Positions 19,262 through 27,542 of a stretch of 64,000 bases of DNA are shown here, one piece after another. This stretch comes from Opitutaceae bacterium (GTDB taxonomy: Bacteria; Verrucomicrobiota; Verrucomicrobiia; Opitutales; Opitutaceae): the NCBI GenBank assembly GCA_016711225.1, contig JADJTK010000001.1:186001-250000 (forward strand), given 5' to 3'. The position numbers were made by a program, and so were the translations under genes. Position 1 is the stretch's first letter, and each line of letters begins with the position of its first letter. The notes under the pieces are model-generated. The model was not told the origin of the DNA. It did no database searches and saw only the letters and a list, made by a program, of their open reading frames with translations.

Positions 19262-19275
19262 AGCCCCTTCCACAA
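19249..19275 (-). repeat. REP hairpin of the RAYT-associated family (downstream, minus copy, contains the RAYT stop codon)
   Basis: Minus-strand head TGTGG, stem AAGGGGC / GCCCCG, loop TTTAC. The transposase TAA is formed by the loop bases at 19259-19261. Confidence 0.8.
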
Positions 19276-19323
19276 GACCGATCCAACAGACGCCCCGACG
19301 GACGCGAAGGCGAGGCCCGGGAA

Positions 19324-19350
19324 CTGTGGGAGGGGCTTTATGCCCCGACC
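19324..19350 (+). repeat. REP hairpin of the RAYT-associated family (downstream, plus copy)
   Basis: CTGTGG-GAGGGGC-TTTAT-GCCCCGAC. It closes the second inverted REP pair around the transposase and abuts the 3' end of the MurU-like gene. Confidence 0.8.
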
Positions 19351-19358
19351 TCTCGGTC

Positions 19359-20062
19359 CTACAGCGGCTTGAGATCCTCGGGGCGGCCGCAATCGCGCCA
19401 CTTGGAGCCGTCGACGCGGTGCGCGAAGATCGGCTCGCCGGCGCCGGCCAACCGCAGGTAGCAGGCCACGATCGGAAATACGCCCGACTCCATCATCTTC
19501 TCGAAGATTTTGGGCGAGACCATCTGGATGCCGCAAAAGCCGAGCGGGGTGGCCTGACCCTGCGGCGCGCGGACAAAAGTGTCGCCGGTGGTAGCGGAAT
19601 GGCGACCAACGAGGCGGTTGGCGGCATCGAAAAAGAGGGCGCGCGTGGTGGGGCGCGGCATGGCGGCGAGGGTGGCCAGGGCGCCAGTCTGGCGGTGGGC
19701 GGTGGCGAGGGCCCGCAGATCGACGTCACTGAGCACGTCGACATTGTGCACGAAGAAGGGCTGGCCGTCGTCGAAGAACCAGGCGGCCTCCTTCAGCCCC
19801 CGCCGGTGTCGAGCAGCTCGGGCTCGGGGGAGTAGTCGATGCGGCGCAGGCCGAAGCGGCCGTGCTTTTCCACGAAGGCGGGGATCTGCTCGCCGTGGTG
19901 GTGGAGGTTGATGACGGCGTCGGTGACCCCGGCGGCCGCGAGGCGGCGCAGGGTGAGCTCAAGCAGCGTGACGCCACCGATCTCGACCAGCGCCTTGGGG
20001 CGGGTGTCGGTGAGGGGCTTGAGCCGGGTGCCGAGCCCGGCGGCGAAGATCATCGCTTTCAT
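19359..20062 (-). CDS. MurU-like sugar-1-phosphate nucleotidyltransferase (one frameshift)
   Basis: From the ATG at 20062 the protein opens with M-K-A-M-I-F-A-A-G-L-G-T-R-L-K-P-L-T and P-K-A-L-V-E-I-G, the nucleotide-binding signature of this family. It reaches L-L-D-T-G-G-G and then stops. The next frame continues directly as L-K-E-A-A-W-F-F-D-D...F-V-H-N-V-D-V-L-S-D to 19359. The break coincides with a five-base C/G run at 19797-19801; one added base restores about 234 residues, the family length. MurU makes UDP-MurNAc from MurNAc-1-phosphate in cell-wall recycling. The kinase partner lies 78 bp upstream in the same direction, which supports that role. Confidence 0.78.
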
Positions 20063-20140
20063 GGAACGTCGTCGAGTTGTGGGGAGACGCGGCCCCGACG
20101 CTAGGCGGAAGCGGCGGCGGGGCGCCTCGCCCGCCGGTTT

Positions 20141-21577
20141 TCACGTTTTTATGGGCCAGCGGGCCGCCTCGCGGTGCTGGACCTCGACGATCACCCCGCC
20201 GCGCGCCCGCAGCTGCCGGGCGAGCTCCTCGACGCAGTGCACGCTGCGGTGTTGGCCGCCGGTGCAGCCGAAGGCCACGGAGAGGTGGGTGAAGTTGCGT
20301 TTTTGGTACGCCTGGATCGCGGGCTCGAGCAAGAGCAGCGTCTGGGTGACAAACCGCCCGACCTCGTCGTGCCCGCGCAGCCAGTCGGCGACCTCGGGGT
20401 CGCGGCCGGTGAGGGCGGCGAAGCGCGGTTCGCGGCCGGGGTTGGGCAGGGAGCGGCAGTCGAAGACGAAGCCGCCGCCGTGGCCGGATTCGTCCTGCGG
20501 GTAGCCGTGCTTGTAGGAGAAGCTGGTGAGGGCCACGGAGAGGGTGAGGGGCACCTGGGCGATCTCGCGCAGCCGGGTGGAGCGCACGATCTGCTGGAGG
20601 GCGGCGGAGAGCTCGGGGAGCGCCACGGGCAGGTCGCCCTGCTGGAGCAGGTGCTCGAGGTTGCGGATCGCATACGGAACGCTCTGGAGGAAGTGCGTCT
20701 TGCGCTCGTAAAATCCGCGGAAGCCGTACGCGCCCATCGCCTGGAGCAGGCGGATGAGGGAGAAGCCACGGAAGAACTGTTCGAAGCGCCGCGGCTCGAT
20801 CTCGGTGAGGGCGGAGGCGGCGGTGAGGTAGACCTGTTTGAGGTGGTCGCGGAAGGCGAAGGGGAGGTTGGCCTTGGCGTCGAGCAGGAGGGAGGCGAGG
20901 TCGTAGTGGAGGGAGCCGCGGCGGCCGCCCTGGTAGTCGATGAACCAGGGCTGGCCGTCGCGCACCATGATGTTGCGCGACTGGAAATCGCGGTAGAGGA
21001 AGTGGTCCTGACCGGCCTCGAGCAGGAAGGTGCAGAGGGTGTCGAAATCGTTCTCGAGCTGTTGTTCGTGGTAGGGGATCTGGGCGAGCTTGAGGAAGTA
21101 GTATTTGAAGTAGTTGAGATCCCACATCATGGAGCGGCGGTCGAAGGCGCCGCGCGGGTAGCACAGGCTGTAGTCGAGGCCGCGGGCGGCCTTGATCTGG
21201 ATGACGGGGAGCTGGCGTACGGCCTGTTCGTAGAGGGCGACGACGGCGGGGGGCACCTCGGCGGACTGGCCGCGTTCGCGCTGGAGGAGTTCGAAGAGGG
21301 TGGTGTCGCCGAGGTCCTCCTCCAGATACACGCCGCGGGGGCGATCGTCGGCGTAGATCTCGGGCATGGGCAGGCGCAGCGAACGGAAGTGGCGCGAGAA
21401 GCTGATGAAGGCGGCGTTCTCTCCGAGGTCGGGGTTTTCCACGCCGATGGCGGAGCGGCCGGCGGCATCGCGCAGGCGGTAGAGCTTGCGGTCGGAGCCG
21501 TGGGCGCGGAGCTCTTCGACGGCGGCGGGGGCCGAGCCGAAGCGGGCGGTGAACAGTTCGATGAGGCGGGGGTGCAT
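20141..21577 (-). CDS. AmgK-like aminoglycoside-phosphotransferase-fold kinase fused to a RapZ C-terminal domain
   Basis: 478 residues from the ATG at 21577. Residues about 1-330 are an APH-fold sugar kinase: Brenner motif Y-R-D-F-Q-S-R-N (195-202) and the Mg-binding D-Y-Q at 214-216. Residues about 344-472 match the RapZ C-terminal domain: S-F-S-Y-K-H-G-Y-P, F-V-F-D-C-R-S-L-P-N-P and G-C-T-G-G-Q-H-R-S-V (437-446). AmgK phosphorylates MurNAc/GlcNAc at the anomeric carbon before MurU acts. The RapZ C-domain senses glucosamine-6-phosphate in E. coli. The fusion suggests amino-sugar recycling with a built-in sensor; that coupling is inference. The two genes probably form an operon, kinase first. 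Confidence 0.85.
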   Translation of the reverse strand: MHPRLIELFTARFGSAPAAVEELRAHGSDRKLYRLRDAAGRSAIGVENPDLGENAAFISFSRHFRSLRLPMPEIYADDRPRGVYLEEDLGDTTLFELLQRERGQSAEVPPAVVALYEQAVRQLPVIQIKAARGLDYSLCYPRGAFDRRSMMWDLNYFKYYFLKLAQIPYHEQQLENDFDTLCTFLLEAGQDHFLYRDFQSRNIMVRDGQPWFIDYQGGRRGSLHYDLASLLLDAKANLPFAFRDHLKQVYLTAASALTEIEPRRFEQFFRGFSLIRLLQAMGAYGFRGFYERKTHFLQSVPYAIRNLEHLLQQGDLPVALPELSAALQQIVRSTRLREIAQVPLTLSVALTSFSYKHGYPQDESGHGGGFVFDCRSLPNPGREPRFAALTGRDPEVADWLRGHDEVGRFVTQTLLLLEPAIQAYQKRNFTHLSVAFGCTGGQHRSVHCVEELARQLRARGGVIVEVQHREAARWPIKT

Positions 21578-21773
21578 ACGGCGGAGGGGAGGAGAGAGTG
21601 AAGGGGGAAGGGGGCGGAGGGAAGGCGGAAGCTGGGGCTGGCGGTGGGCAGAGAGCGCTCGGCGCGGGCGCCCTCGTCGAAGCGTAAGGTGTTCAGCCAA
21701 CGCAGTCGGCTGGGCGCTCTGGTTTCTGGAGGCCGAACGGGGATAACCTTTCCGGTCTTTGGAGATCGGTTCA

Positions 21774-21821
21774 GGCGCCGACCGCTTAAGTGGACGGTCG
21801 TCAACTTAAGCGGTCGGCGCC
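21774..21821. repeat. Perfect 17-bp inverted repeat with 14-nt loop
   Basis: GGCGCCGACCGCTTAAG (21774-21790) and its exact complement (21805-21821) enclose 14 nt. No T-run follows on either strand. The AACTTAAGCGG core and the nearby transposase remnant suggest the end of a decayed insertion sequence; a protein-binding palindrome is the alternative. Confidence 0.75.
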
Positions 21822-21902
21822 GGGTCGGCCGGATTGGCTCCGGCCAAAGGGTGACGGGCGCGCACGAGCCCCCCGGGGGCCGATGCGTAACCGATTCTTC
21901 GA

Positions 21903-22202
21903 TTGGAAGCGGGATTGGCATCGGTACGCCTTGCCGGGGGCCTAGCGAAGCTCCCCGCCCTGGGGATGCTCGACGTGGTCATTCCAACCACCGACGGGCG
22001 CGAACTGCTGCCTCGCCGTCGCGCCGCGCCCGATCAGGACATCGCGCGTTCACTTGAACGGCTGGGGCGCACGTTGCCCGACCAACCGGCCCCCATGACC
22101 AACCCCGCGAGTGGGCCGTGTCGTCCCGACGTTTGGCATGGCTCGGGACGATGGATCAACGACTTGCGTTTCCAGCCCCGCCAGTTGCGGAAGTCGGGTT
22201 AG
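21903..22202 (+). pseudogene. C-terminal remnant of an IS transposase
   Basis: In this frame, L-D-V-V-I-P-T-T-D-G-R-E-L-L-P-R-R-R is followed about 20 residues later by L-x-R-L-G-R-T-L-P-D-Q-P-A-P. This resembles the very C-terminus of transposases that end 'V-P-T-T-D-G-R-E-L-x-L-x-R...L-P-x-Q-P-P-P'. Nothing of the catalytic core is left in the window. The match starts around 21945; the last about 30 codons are probably unrelated. It lies 80 bp from the 17-bp palindrome. Confidence 0.45.
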
Positions 22203-22270
22203 TCGCCCCCTCAACGACGATACCGGAAGCCGCGGCGTGTCGTTCGGCTTTAGCTGCTGCCTGGAAGCAC

Positions 22271-22307
22271 AAAAAGGCCGGTGGCGACAAGGAGTCGCCA
22301 CCGGCCT
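22271..22307 (-). terminator. Rho-independent terminator of satP
   Basis: On the minus strand, a 14-bp perfect GC-rich stem (AGGCCGGTGGCGAC and complement, 5-nt loop) is followed immediately by TTTTTG. It sits 40 bp after the satP stop codon. Confidence 0.9.
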
Positions 22308-22346
22308 CGGGGGGAATGGTTGCCGACGGGGGCGCCGGACAGGGGC

Positions 22347-22928
22347 TTAGCCCTTGATCCAAGGCTGGCCGGCGGGAAGCACCTCGCGGCCGGCAAGATC
22401 GTTGAGGAGGATACGCGCCATCATGTACCAGGCGGCGAGCGCGCAGGCCATCAGCTCGTAGCCGGCGATCTTGTTGCAGATCGGGTAGCCGAAATGGCCG
22501 ATGTCGAGCAGCACGAAACCGATGAGCAGGAGGGTGAAAGTGATGGCCATCGCGCCGTGGATGCGCATCGAACCGATCCAGAGGATCACGGTGAACAGCG
22601 TCCAGGCTACGAGGAACCATCCGACGTCGGTGCCGGAGGCGGGGAAGATGCCGAAGTGGTTGCCTAATAGCATCAAGCAGAGGCTGATCCAGAAGGCGCC
22701 GTAGCCGGTGAAGGCGCAGTAGCCGAAGTTGTTGCCCATGGACTTCTCCTGGAAGCCGGCGATGAGCTGAGTGAGGCCGCCGAAGACCAGGCCGAGCCAG
22801 ATCATCGGGCCGTTGCCGGCCCAGCCCACATTGTGGAACTGGAGGACTAGGGTGGTGAGGCCGAAGCCGGCGAGGCCGACAACAGCGGGATTACCTTGTT
22901 TGGGAGTGGAGGCGGTGGTGCTGCTCAT
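22347..22928 (-). CDS. satP: Acetate/succinate transporter, GPR1/FUN34/YaaH family
   Basis: 193 residues with six hydrophobic helices. The family motif N-P-A-x-x-G-L is present as G-N-P-A-V-V-G-L-A-G-F-G near residue 13, and the region G-Y-x-A-F-W-I-S follows. The proteins import acetate (and succinate) with protons. The length is typical (about 190). A strong terminator follows, and the gene appears monocistronic. Confidence 0.9.
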   Translation of the reverse strand: MSSTTASTPKQGNPAVVGLAGFGLTTLVLQFHNVGWAGNGPMIWLGLVFGGLTQLIAGFQEKSMGNNFGYCAFTGYGAFWISLCLMLLGNHFGIFPASGTDVGWFLVAWTLFTVILWIGSMRIHGAMAITFTLLLIGFVLLDIGHFGYPICNKIAGYELMACALAAWYMMARILLNDLAGREVLPAGQPWIKG

Positions 22929-23145
22929 GGGAGGTGATCAAGTGGGCACAAAGGGGGCGACGCTGCCCCGCGCCGCCGGGGTTTGTCGAGCCGGGAAAGC
23001 ATGAAGATTTCCGATCGCGGGATTCAGCCGTGATGGCATGGTGGGTCTGGGTTTGGGTGGAACCGCGGGAACGCCACCGATCGCGGGGCCAAGCTATCGC
23101 CACCCAAGACTAGCGAACCGCTTTGCGGCAATGCAGCATTACCGC

Positions 23146-23349
23146 ATGACGAAACTGGCACTCTCCAAACGTGGCAGCTTGACGCTGCCCCCGGCTCTTC
23201 GGCGCAAGCTGGGCCTCGATAAGCCCCGCAACCCTCTGCTCCTGGTTGAGGAGCGCGACCTGCCCAAGGCGCAGATCCAAGCGTGGATTGCCCGGGACGA
23301 AGCCGACATGGAGGCCTTCCGGGCGGAGGGGAAGGCGAAGAAGAAGTGA
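23146..23349 (+). CDS. AbrB/MazE-like antitoxin
   Basis: 67 residues with a swapped-hairpin-type N-terminus, L-S-K-R-G-S-L-T-L-P-P-A-L-R-R-K-L-G-L, as in AbrB/SpoVT antitoxins, and a charged C-terminal tail. Starts at 23131 or 23146 are possible; I chose the one closest to the conserved beta-hairpin. A fragment of a PIN toxin follows at once, so this is probably the surviving half of a VapBC-like module. Confidence 0.65.
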   Translation: MTKLALSKRGSLTLPPALRRKLGLDKPRNPLLLVEERDLPKAQIQAWIARDEADMEAFRAEGKAKKK

Positions 23350-23350
23350 G

Positions 23351-23419
23351 GTCTACGGCCTGCGCATTGCCACGCCCGGCGAGTGTTTGATGGAGCTGCG
23401 CGCCCGGGGCCTGCTCTGA
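23351..23419 (+). pseudogene. C-terminal remnant of a PIN-domain toxin
   Basis: Directly after the antitoxin stop, 22 codons read V-Y-G-L-R-I-A-T-P-G-E-C-L-M-E-L and end at a TGA. This matches the last strand and helix of PIN ribonucleases, where 'I-x-T-P-x-E-F-L' is common. The acidic catalytic core is missing, so the toxin has been deleted. Confidence 0.5.
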
Positions 23420-23636
23420 GTCGCCTGCCCTGAGCCTGTTGAACGGGTTTCTCTCTTCGCCACTTCTACCGCCGCGTCCGCTCTTGCTGGACGCGGCGAA
23501 TTGCTGTGCGCGAATGGCGTGTGAGCCGCCGGGCGGCTCCCGTTCTTTGATTAGGCCCGGCGGAACCAACCCAACCGCGGCCCGCAAACCGCACCCGTAC
23601 TACGATTCCTGATGACCCAATTTCGGTCTAGTTCAC

Positions 23637-24611
23637 ATGAACGGTCGCATCTACGATCCGCTCCTGGGCAGGTTCCTTTCAGCGGACCTCGTGGTCGATG
23701 ACCCGAAGGATCTTCAGGGCTATAACCGGTATTCGTACGCCAAGCACAGGCCGCTTACGTTGACTGATCCGTCCGGCTTCAGCCCGTACGGTGAACAGTT
23801 CGGGCGGACCGGAGGTAACGCTATCGCCGATTGGGTTATGCGAAAGGTCCTCGGGCCGGAGAAAGCCGATCAGGCCATCGCCAACCGGGAAATGGTTCAA
23901 AGAGAAGCTGACAAAGGCACAATGGTAGGCGGCGCACTTGTTGTTGGAACCGTTGCAACCGGCGGCGCTGGCATGGTGATTGGCGAAGCTGCTCTTGCAG
24001 GAAATACTGCGGCGCAACTCATTGTGGCAGGGACCGCTGCTGTAGGGTTGGTTGATGGCACTCAGAAGATGGCTGAGGGCGCCGGGGAGTTTTCAGTCAA
24101 TCCGAGTGTTGATAGCGCAGCAAAGATCGTAGCCGGTGGACTCGAAGCCGGGTTGTCAGTTGCAGGTGTTGCGAGCGTTCGAACGGCGCTCGCGGAGGCG
24201 CCGGTTGTGGGCAGCACAGCGGCGAGCACGAGAACGACGACTGCTGCGGACTCGGCTGGTACGCCTGCACCGGCTACGGAACCGCTCAAAGGCAATCAAG
24301 CCAGAACAGGGACCGTGTCAGAGATCAGTCCTGAACCGCCAATCCAAGGGCCGCCCACCGCAACCACAAGAGTCTCCAATCGTCCTGGGAACCAAGAGTC
24401 CGTTGAACTCAAGTACCCGGATGGGAGAAAGGTGGATATCAACACTGATCGCGTCAAAGAGTGGAAACCCACGACCGATTCACGAGCGCCAGCAGGGACG
24501 GAGCAGAAAGTGAAATTTGAGAATGCGCAGCCTGGGTCTAAAGGCTACAAGCGAGACCCGACACCAGAAGAACTTGAGATTCTCAGAAAACGACCGCCAG
24601 CAAGCAGCTAA
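23637..24611 (+). CDS. Orphan Rhs tip: Rhs core end plus variable C-terminal toxin-like domain
   Basis: 324 residues. The first about 45 are the Rhs-associated core end: M-N-G-R-I-Y-D-P-L-L-G-R-F-L-S-A-D, Y-N-R-Y-S-Y and D-P-S-G. In-frame homology continues upstream as N-F-G-L-V-H to 23616, just after a TGA, so the long N-terminal part has been lost. Residues about 70-190 are a glycine/alanine-rich helical linker. The end (about 235-324) has V-E-L-K-Y-P-D-G-R-K-V-D and P-G-S-K-G-Y-K-R-D-P-T-P-E-E-L-E and is probably the toxic domain, of no family I can name. A small gene follows 2 bp later. Confidence 0.75.
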   Translation: MNGRIYDPLLGRFLSADLVVDDPKDLQGYNRYSYAKHRPLTLTDPSGFSPYGEQFGRTGGNAIADWVMRKVLGPEKADQAIANREMVQREADKGTMVGGALVVGTVATGGAGMVIGEAALAGNTAAQLIVAGTAAVGLVDGTQKMAEGAGEFSVNPSVDSAAKIVAGGLEAGLSVAGVASVRTALAEAPVVGSTAASTRTTTAADSAGTPAPATEPLKGNQARTGTVSEISPEPPIQGPPTATTRVSNRPGNQESVELKYPDGRKVDINTDRVKEWKPTTDSRAPAGTEQKVKFENAQPGSKGYKRDPTPEELEILRKRPPASS

Positions 24612-24613
24612 AT

Positions 24614-24865
24614 ATGCCAGACAAACACCCCCCGTGCATTGTCGTGATCTCAGAGCATCCGGCTCATTTTAGGGTCGATAACTGGGGCACGGCCGATGCC
24701 TTTGACGACTATCTGGCGGAAAGAAAGGATCTCAGGATCTACACGAAGACCGTTGAAGACGGCGATGTATTCATTGCTAGGTTATTCTTTCCTGAGATGA
24801 GGCTGACAACTGGGGAGATGGAGAAGCTAGTTTCCGAATTTCTGCTCGAGCAACAGCTAGGGTAA
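24614..24865 (+). CDS. Candidate immunity protein for the Rhs tip
   Basis: 83 residues, acidic, no signal peptide. It starts 2 bp after the Rhs stop codon. Small unrelated acidic proteins in this exact position are usually immunity proteins. I do not recognise the family. Base composition is AT-richer than in the flanking genes, as in the Rhs tip. Confidence 0.6.
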   Translation: MPDKHPPCIVVISEHPAHFRVDNWGTADAFDDYLAERKDLRIYTKTVEDGDVFIARLFFPEMRLTTGEMEKLVSEFLLEQQLG

Positions 24866-25036
24866 CTGAGGCTTGATAGATCGGTTGTTCGACAACCGGT
24901 CGGTTTTTGAACGGCACATCGGCATCGCCTATTTCAGTGGTAGCCGGCCCCAACAAATCAGGAGGGGGATTATCGAACGCGACGAGAACTGAAGGCGTCC
25001 GCTCCCTCCCGGCGGCCCTTCCATCCTAGGATTGCT

Positions 25037-26260
25037 TTACACCCACGAGACCCAGGCGACGCCGAGGAGCAGGGTGAGGATCGCGATGGGCGTACCAGCT
25101 TTCAGATACTCGACAAAACTCAGATGCACGCCACGGCGTCGCGCGATCTCGGCGACGATGAGGTTGGCCACCGAACCGAGCAGCGTGAGGTTGCCGGCCA
25201 AGGTCGTGGCCATCGCGAGGGTGAGCCAGGCCTGGTGCGGGTCGGTGAGGCCGGGCACGATGGGGCGAAAGAGCATCACCGCCGGGACGTTGGAGACGAG
25301 GTTGCTCAAGACTAGGGCCACGGCGGTGAGCGGCGCGGCTCCACCGTTCGCGTACGGGCGCAGCACTTCGAAGACGCGCGCGCCCAGCCCGCTGTGCTCG
25401 ATGGCACCCGTGACCACGAAGAGTCCGCAGAAGAATACGAGCAGCGACCAGTCGATCTCCTGGAACACCTTCTCCGGTTCCATGCGCCGGGTTATCAGCA
25501 GCAGCGCGGCCGCCCCGGCGGCGGCCAGCGGTACGGGAGCCCCGGCGACGAGGGCGACCAGCATCAGCACCGTGGCGGCGATTGATTTGCGCAGGAGCGG
25601 GCGGTAGTGCTGGGGCTGGAGTTCGTAGGTGGGGGTGACGCGCTCGGTGCGGAACTCCCGGCGGTATACCAGCACGATCACCGCCCATCCGATCCCGAGC
25701 CCGAGGAGGGCGATGGGCCCGAGGGCGCGGGTGAAGTCCACGAAGCCGATCCCGGAGGAGATGCCCACCAGCATGTTCTGCGGGTTGCCCGTGATGGTGG
25801 CCACCGAGCCGATGTTGGCGGCCGTGACCAGGCCCACGAGGTAGGGCAGCGGGTTGCGCTTGAGGGTCAGGGTGAGGTCAAGCACCAGCGGGGTGAAGAC
25901 GAGCACGATGGTGTCGTTGAGGAAGACCGCCGAGAGGGTGCCGGAGACGAAGACGATGAGCGCGAGCAGGCGGCGCGGGGTGCGGGCGAAGCGGACGACG
26001 CGGGAATTGACCAGATGGAAGAAGCCGGCGAGGCGCAGGTTCACGTTGAGGATCATCATGCCGAAGAGCAGCAGGATGGTGTTCCAGTCCACGGCGCGGT
26101 AGGCCGTCTCCAACGGGATGAAACCGAATGCGATGAAGACTACGGCGCCAACCAGCGCGATGGTCGCACGGTTCATCTTCAGCGCCGGGTAGCGGCCGAG
26201 GGCGACCCCCACGAGGGTGATCGTGGCGAGCACGGCGACGGCGAGTTGGGTCCAGTTCAT
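25037..26260 (-). CDS. SLC13/ArsB-superfamily anion permease
   Basis: 407 residues and about 11 membrane helices. Two family signatures occur in the repeated halves: F-L-N-D-T-I-V-L-V-F-T-P with N-I-G-S-V-A-T-I-T-G-N-P-Q-N, and L-S-N-L-V-S-N-V-P-A-V with G-N-L-T-L-L-G-S-V-A-N. This is the YbiR-like branch of ion transporters. The substrate could be a dicarboxylate, sulfate or a cation and is not decided by the sequence. Single gene, divergent from the sensor kinase. Confidence 0.82.
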   Translation of the reverse strand: MNWTQLAVAVLATITLVGVALGRYPALKMNRATIALVGAVVFIAFGFIPLETAYRAVDWNTILLLFGMMILNVNLRLAGFFHLVNSRVVRFARTPRRLLALIVFVSGTLSAVFLNDTIVLVFTPLVLDLTLTLKRNPLPYLVGLVTAANIGSVATITGNPQNMLVGISSGIGFVDFTRALGPIALLGLGIGWAVIVLVYRREFRTERVTPTYELQPQHYRPLLRKSIAATVLMLVALVAGAPVPLAAAGAAALLLITRRMEPEKVFQEIDWSLLVFFCGLFVVTGAIEHSGLGARVFEVLRPYANGGAAPLTAVALVLSNLVSNVPAVMLFRPIVPGLTDPHQAWLTLAMATTLAGNLTLLGSVANLIVAEIARRRGVHLSFVEYLKAGTPIAILTLLLGVAWVSWV

Positions 26261-26406
26261 CGGGCAGGCAGGCTGGGGAAGGGCAAACCCGGGAGCAAAT
26301 CGGCAATCACCACGGCTGAACCGCTGCGCCTTCCAGCTCCGACGGAGGGGGCGCCGGTTTGCCGGTCAAGGTCGGCCGGGGGCGTCCGATAGGAAAGGTC
26401 CCCCGC

Positions 26407-27348
26407 ATGAAAGAGATTGAAATCACGGAAATTCCGCCCCTGACGCCCGGCGAACAGTCGCTGCTCGATCTGCACAGCGTGGTCAACATCCTCAATGTGC
26501 TGCGTTGCGAGCTCTCGGTGCTTGGGCTCATGGCGGCCGACGACGATGACTATTTCCACGACGGTCTGGCGGTGAGCGAGGCCTTGTTGCGCGCGCTGCA
26601 CGAAGGGGAGCCGGCGCTGCGCGAGGCGGCCCGCCTCGAAGCGTATGAGCGGACCGTCTTTGCCGAGCTTTCCGCCAAGCTTGCCCACCCGCCCGCGCAG
26701 CCGGAGGAGAAGGAGGTGGTCGAGATCCTGGCGAACCTGCGGTCGGTATTCGCAATTCTGAAGGTGCGGGCGCACGAAATACTGGCGCGGGCGGCGGCCC
26801 CTCAACGCTGGGAGGCTTACGACACCGGCCACCTGCGCGCCGAGCTGCGGGCGGTGTTCGCCGCGATCGAGAAGCACAGCCGCGGACGCTACCGCATCCT
26901 CTACAACGCCGCCCGCAAGGAAGACTCCGACTACTACGTGGATTTCCGGCTGGAGGTTGCTAATGGGACCGTGGCCTGGATGCCTCCCGTCTTTCAGGAC
27001 GTGATGCGCGACCTCATCGCCAACGCCCGCAAGTACACCGCCCCCGGCGGCCATATCACAGTCGCCCTCTATCAGGACGGCGTCGAGTTGCGCTTTGTGG
27101 TGTCCGACACCGGGCGCGGCATCCCCGAGGCGGAGCTGGCTCAGGTGGTGGAGTTCGGGCGGCGGGCTTCCAACGTGGGCAATGTGCGCACCCTGGGCGG
27201 GGGCTTCGGACTGACGAAGGCCTTCCTGGTGACAAAGCGTTTCGGCGGGCGGTTCTGGATCGCCTCGGAGGAGGGCGTGGGGACGCGCCTCCGTATAGTA
27301 ATCCCGATGCCGGATGGGGTGGGTGCACCGGTGGTGACCGCCTCCTGA
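26407..27348 (+). CDS. Cytosolic sensor histidine kinase (HATPase_c)
   Basis: 313 residues, no membrane helix. The C-terminal 120 residues are a complete ATP-binding domain: N-box D-L-I-A-N-A-R-K-Y-T, G1 D-T-G-R-G-I-P and G2 G-G-G-F-G-L-T-K. The N-terminal helical part contains L-D-L-H-S-V-V-N-I-L-N, whose H23 could be the phosphorylated residue of an atypical dimerisation domain. No response regulator is adjacent; a stand-alone receiver lies at 48584. The ATG at 26407 was chosen for a plausible short N-terminus. Confidence 0.78.
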   Translation: MKEIEITEIPPLTPGEQSLLDLHSVVNILNVLRCELSVLGLMAADDDDYFHDGLAVSEALLRALHEGEPALREAARLEAYERTVFAELSAKLAHPPAQPEEKEVVEILANLRSVFAILKVRAHEILARAAAPQRWEAYDTGHLRAELRAVFAAIEKHSRGRYRILYNAARKEDSDYYVDFRLEVANGTVAWMPPVFQDVMRDLIANARKYTAPGGHITVALYQDGVELRFVVSDTGRGIPEAELAQVVEFGRRASNVGNVRTLGGGFGLTKAFLVTKRFGGRFWIASEEGVGTRLRIVIPMPDGVGAPVVTAS

Positions 27349-27542
27349 GGCGTAACCAGGCCATCCTCCGGTGGGGCCCGACCTTGGGTCCGGGTCGCCT
27401 CGCGCGGCCGGGACGGCGCGATTTTGTGGCGGGAAGATCCCCGGCTGCGGGCTTATGCGGGGAGTCGGTTTGCGCAGCCCCGATGGCGACCCAAGTCACC
27501 GCCACTCGCGGACGACCCCCAACCCCACTGGAGGACAGTACC

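Noticed and set aside
20174..21601. 475-codon plus-strand frame very rich in G, E and V
   Set aside because: Antisense of the kinase-RapZ fusion; no recognisable motif.
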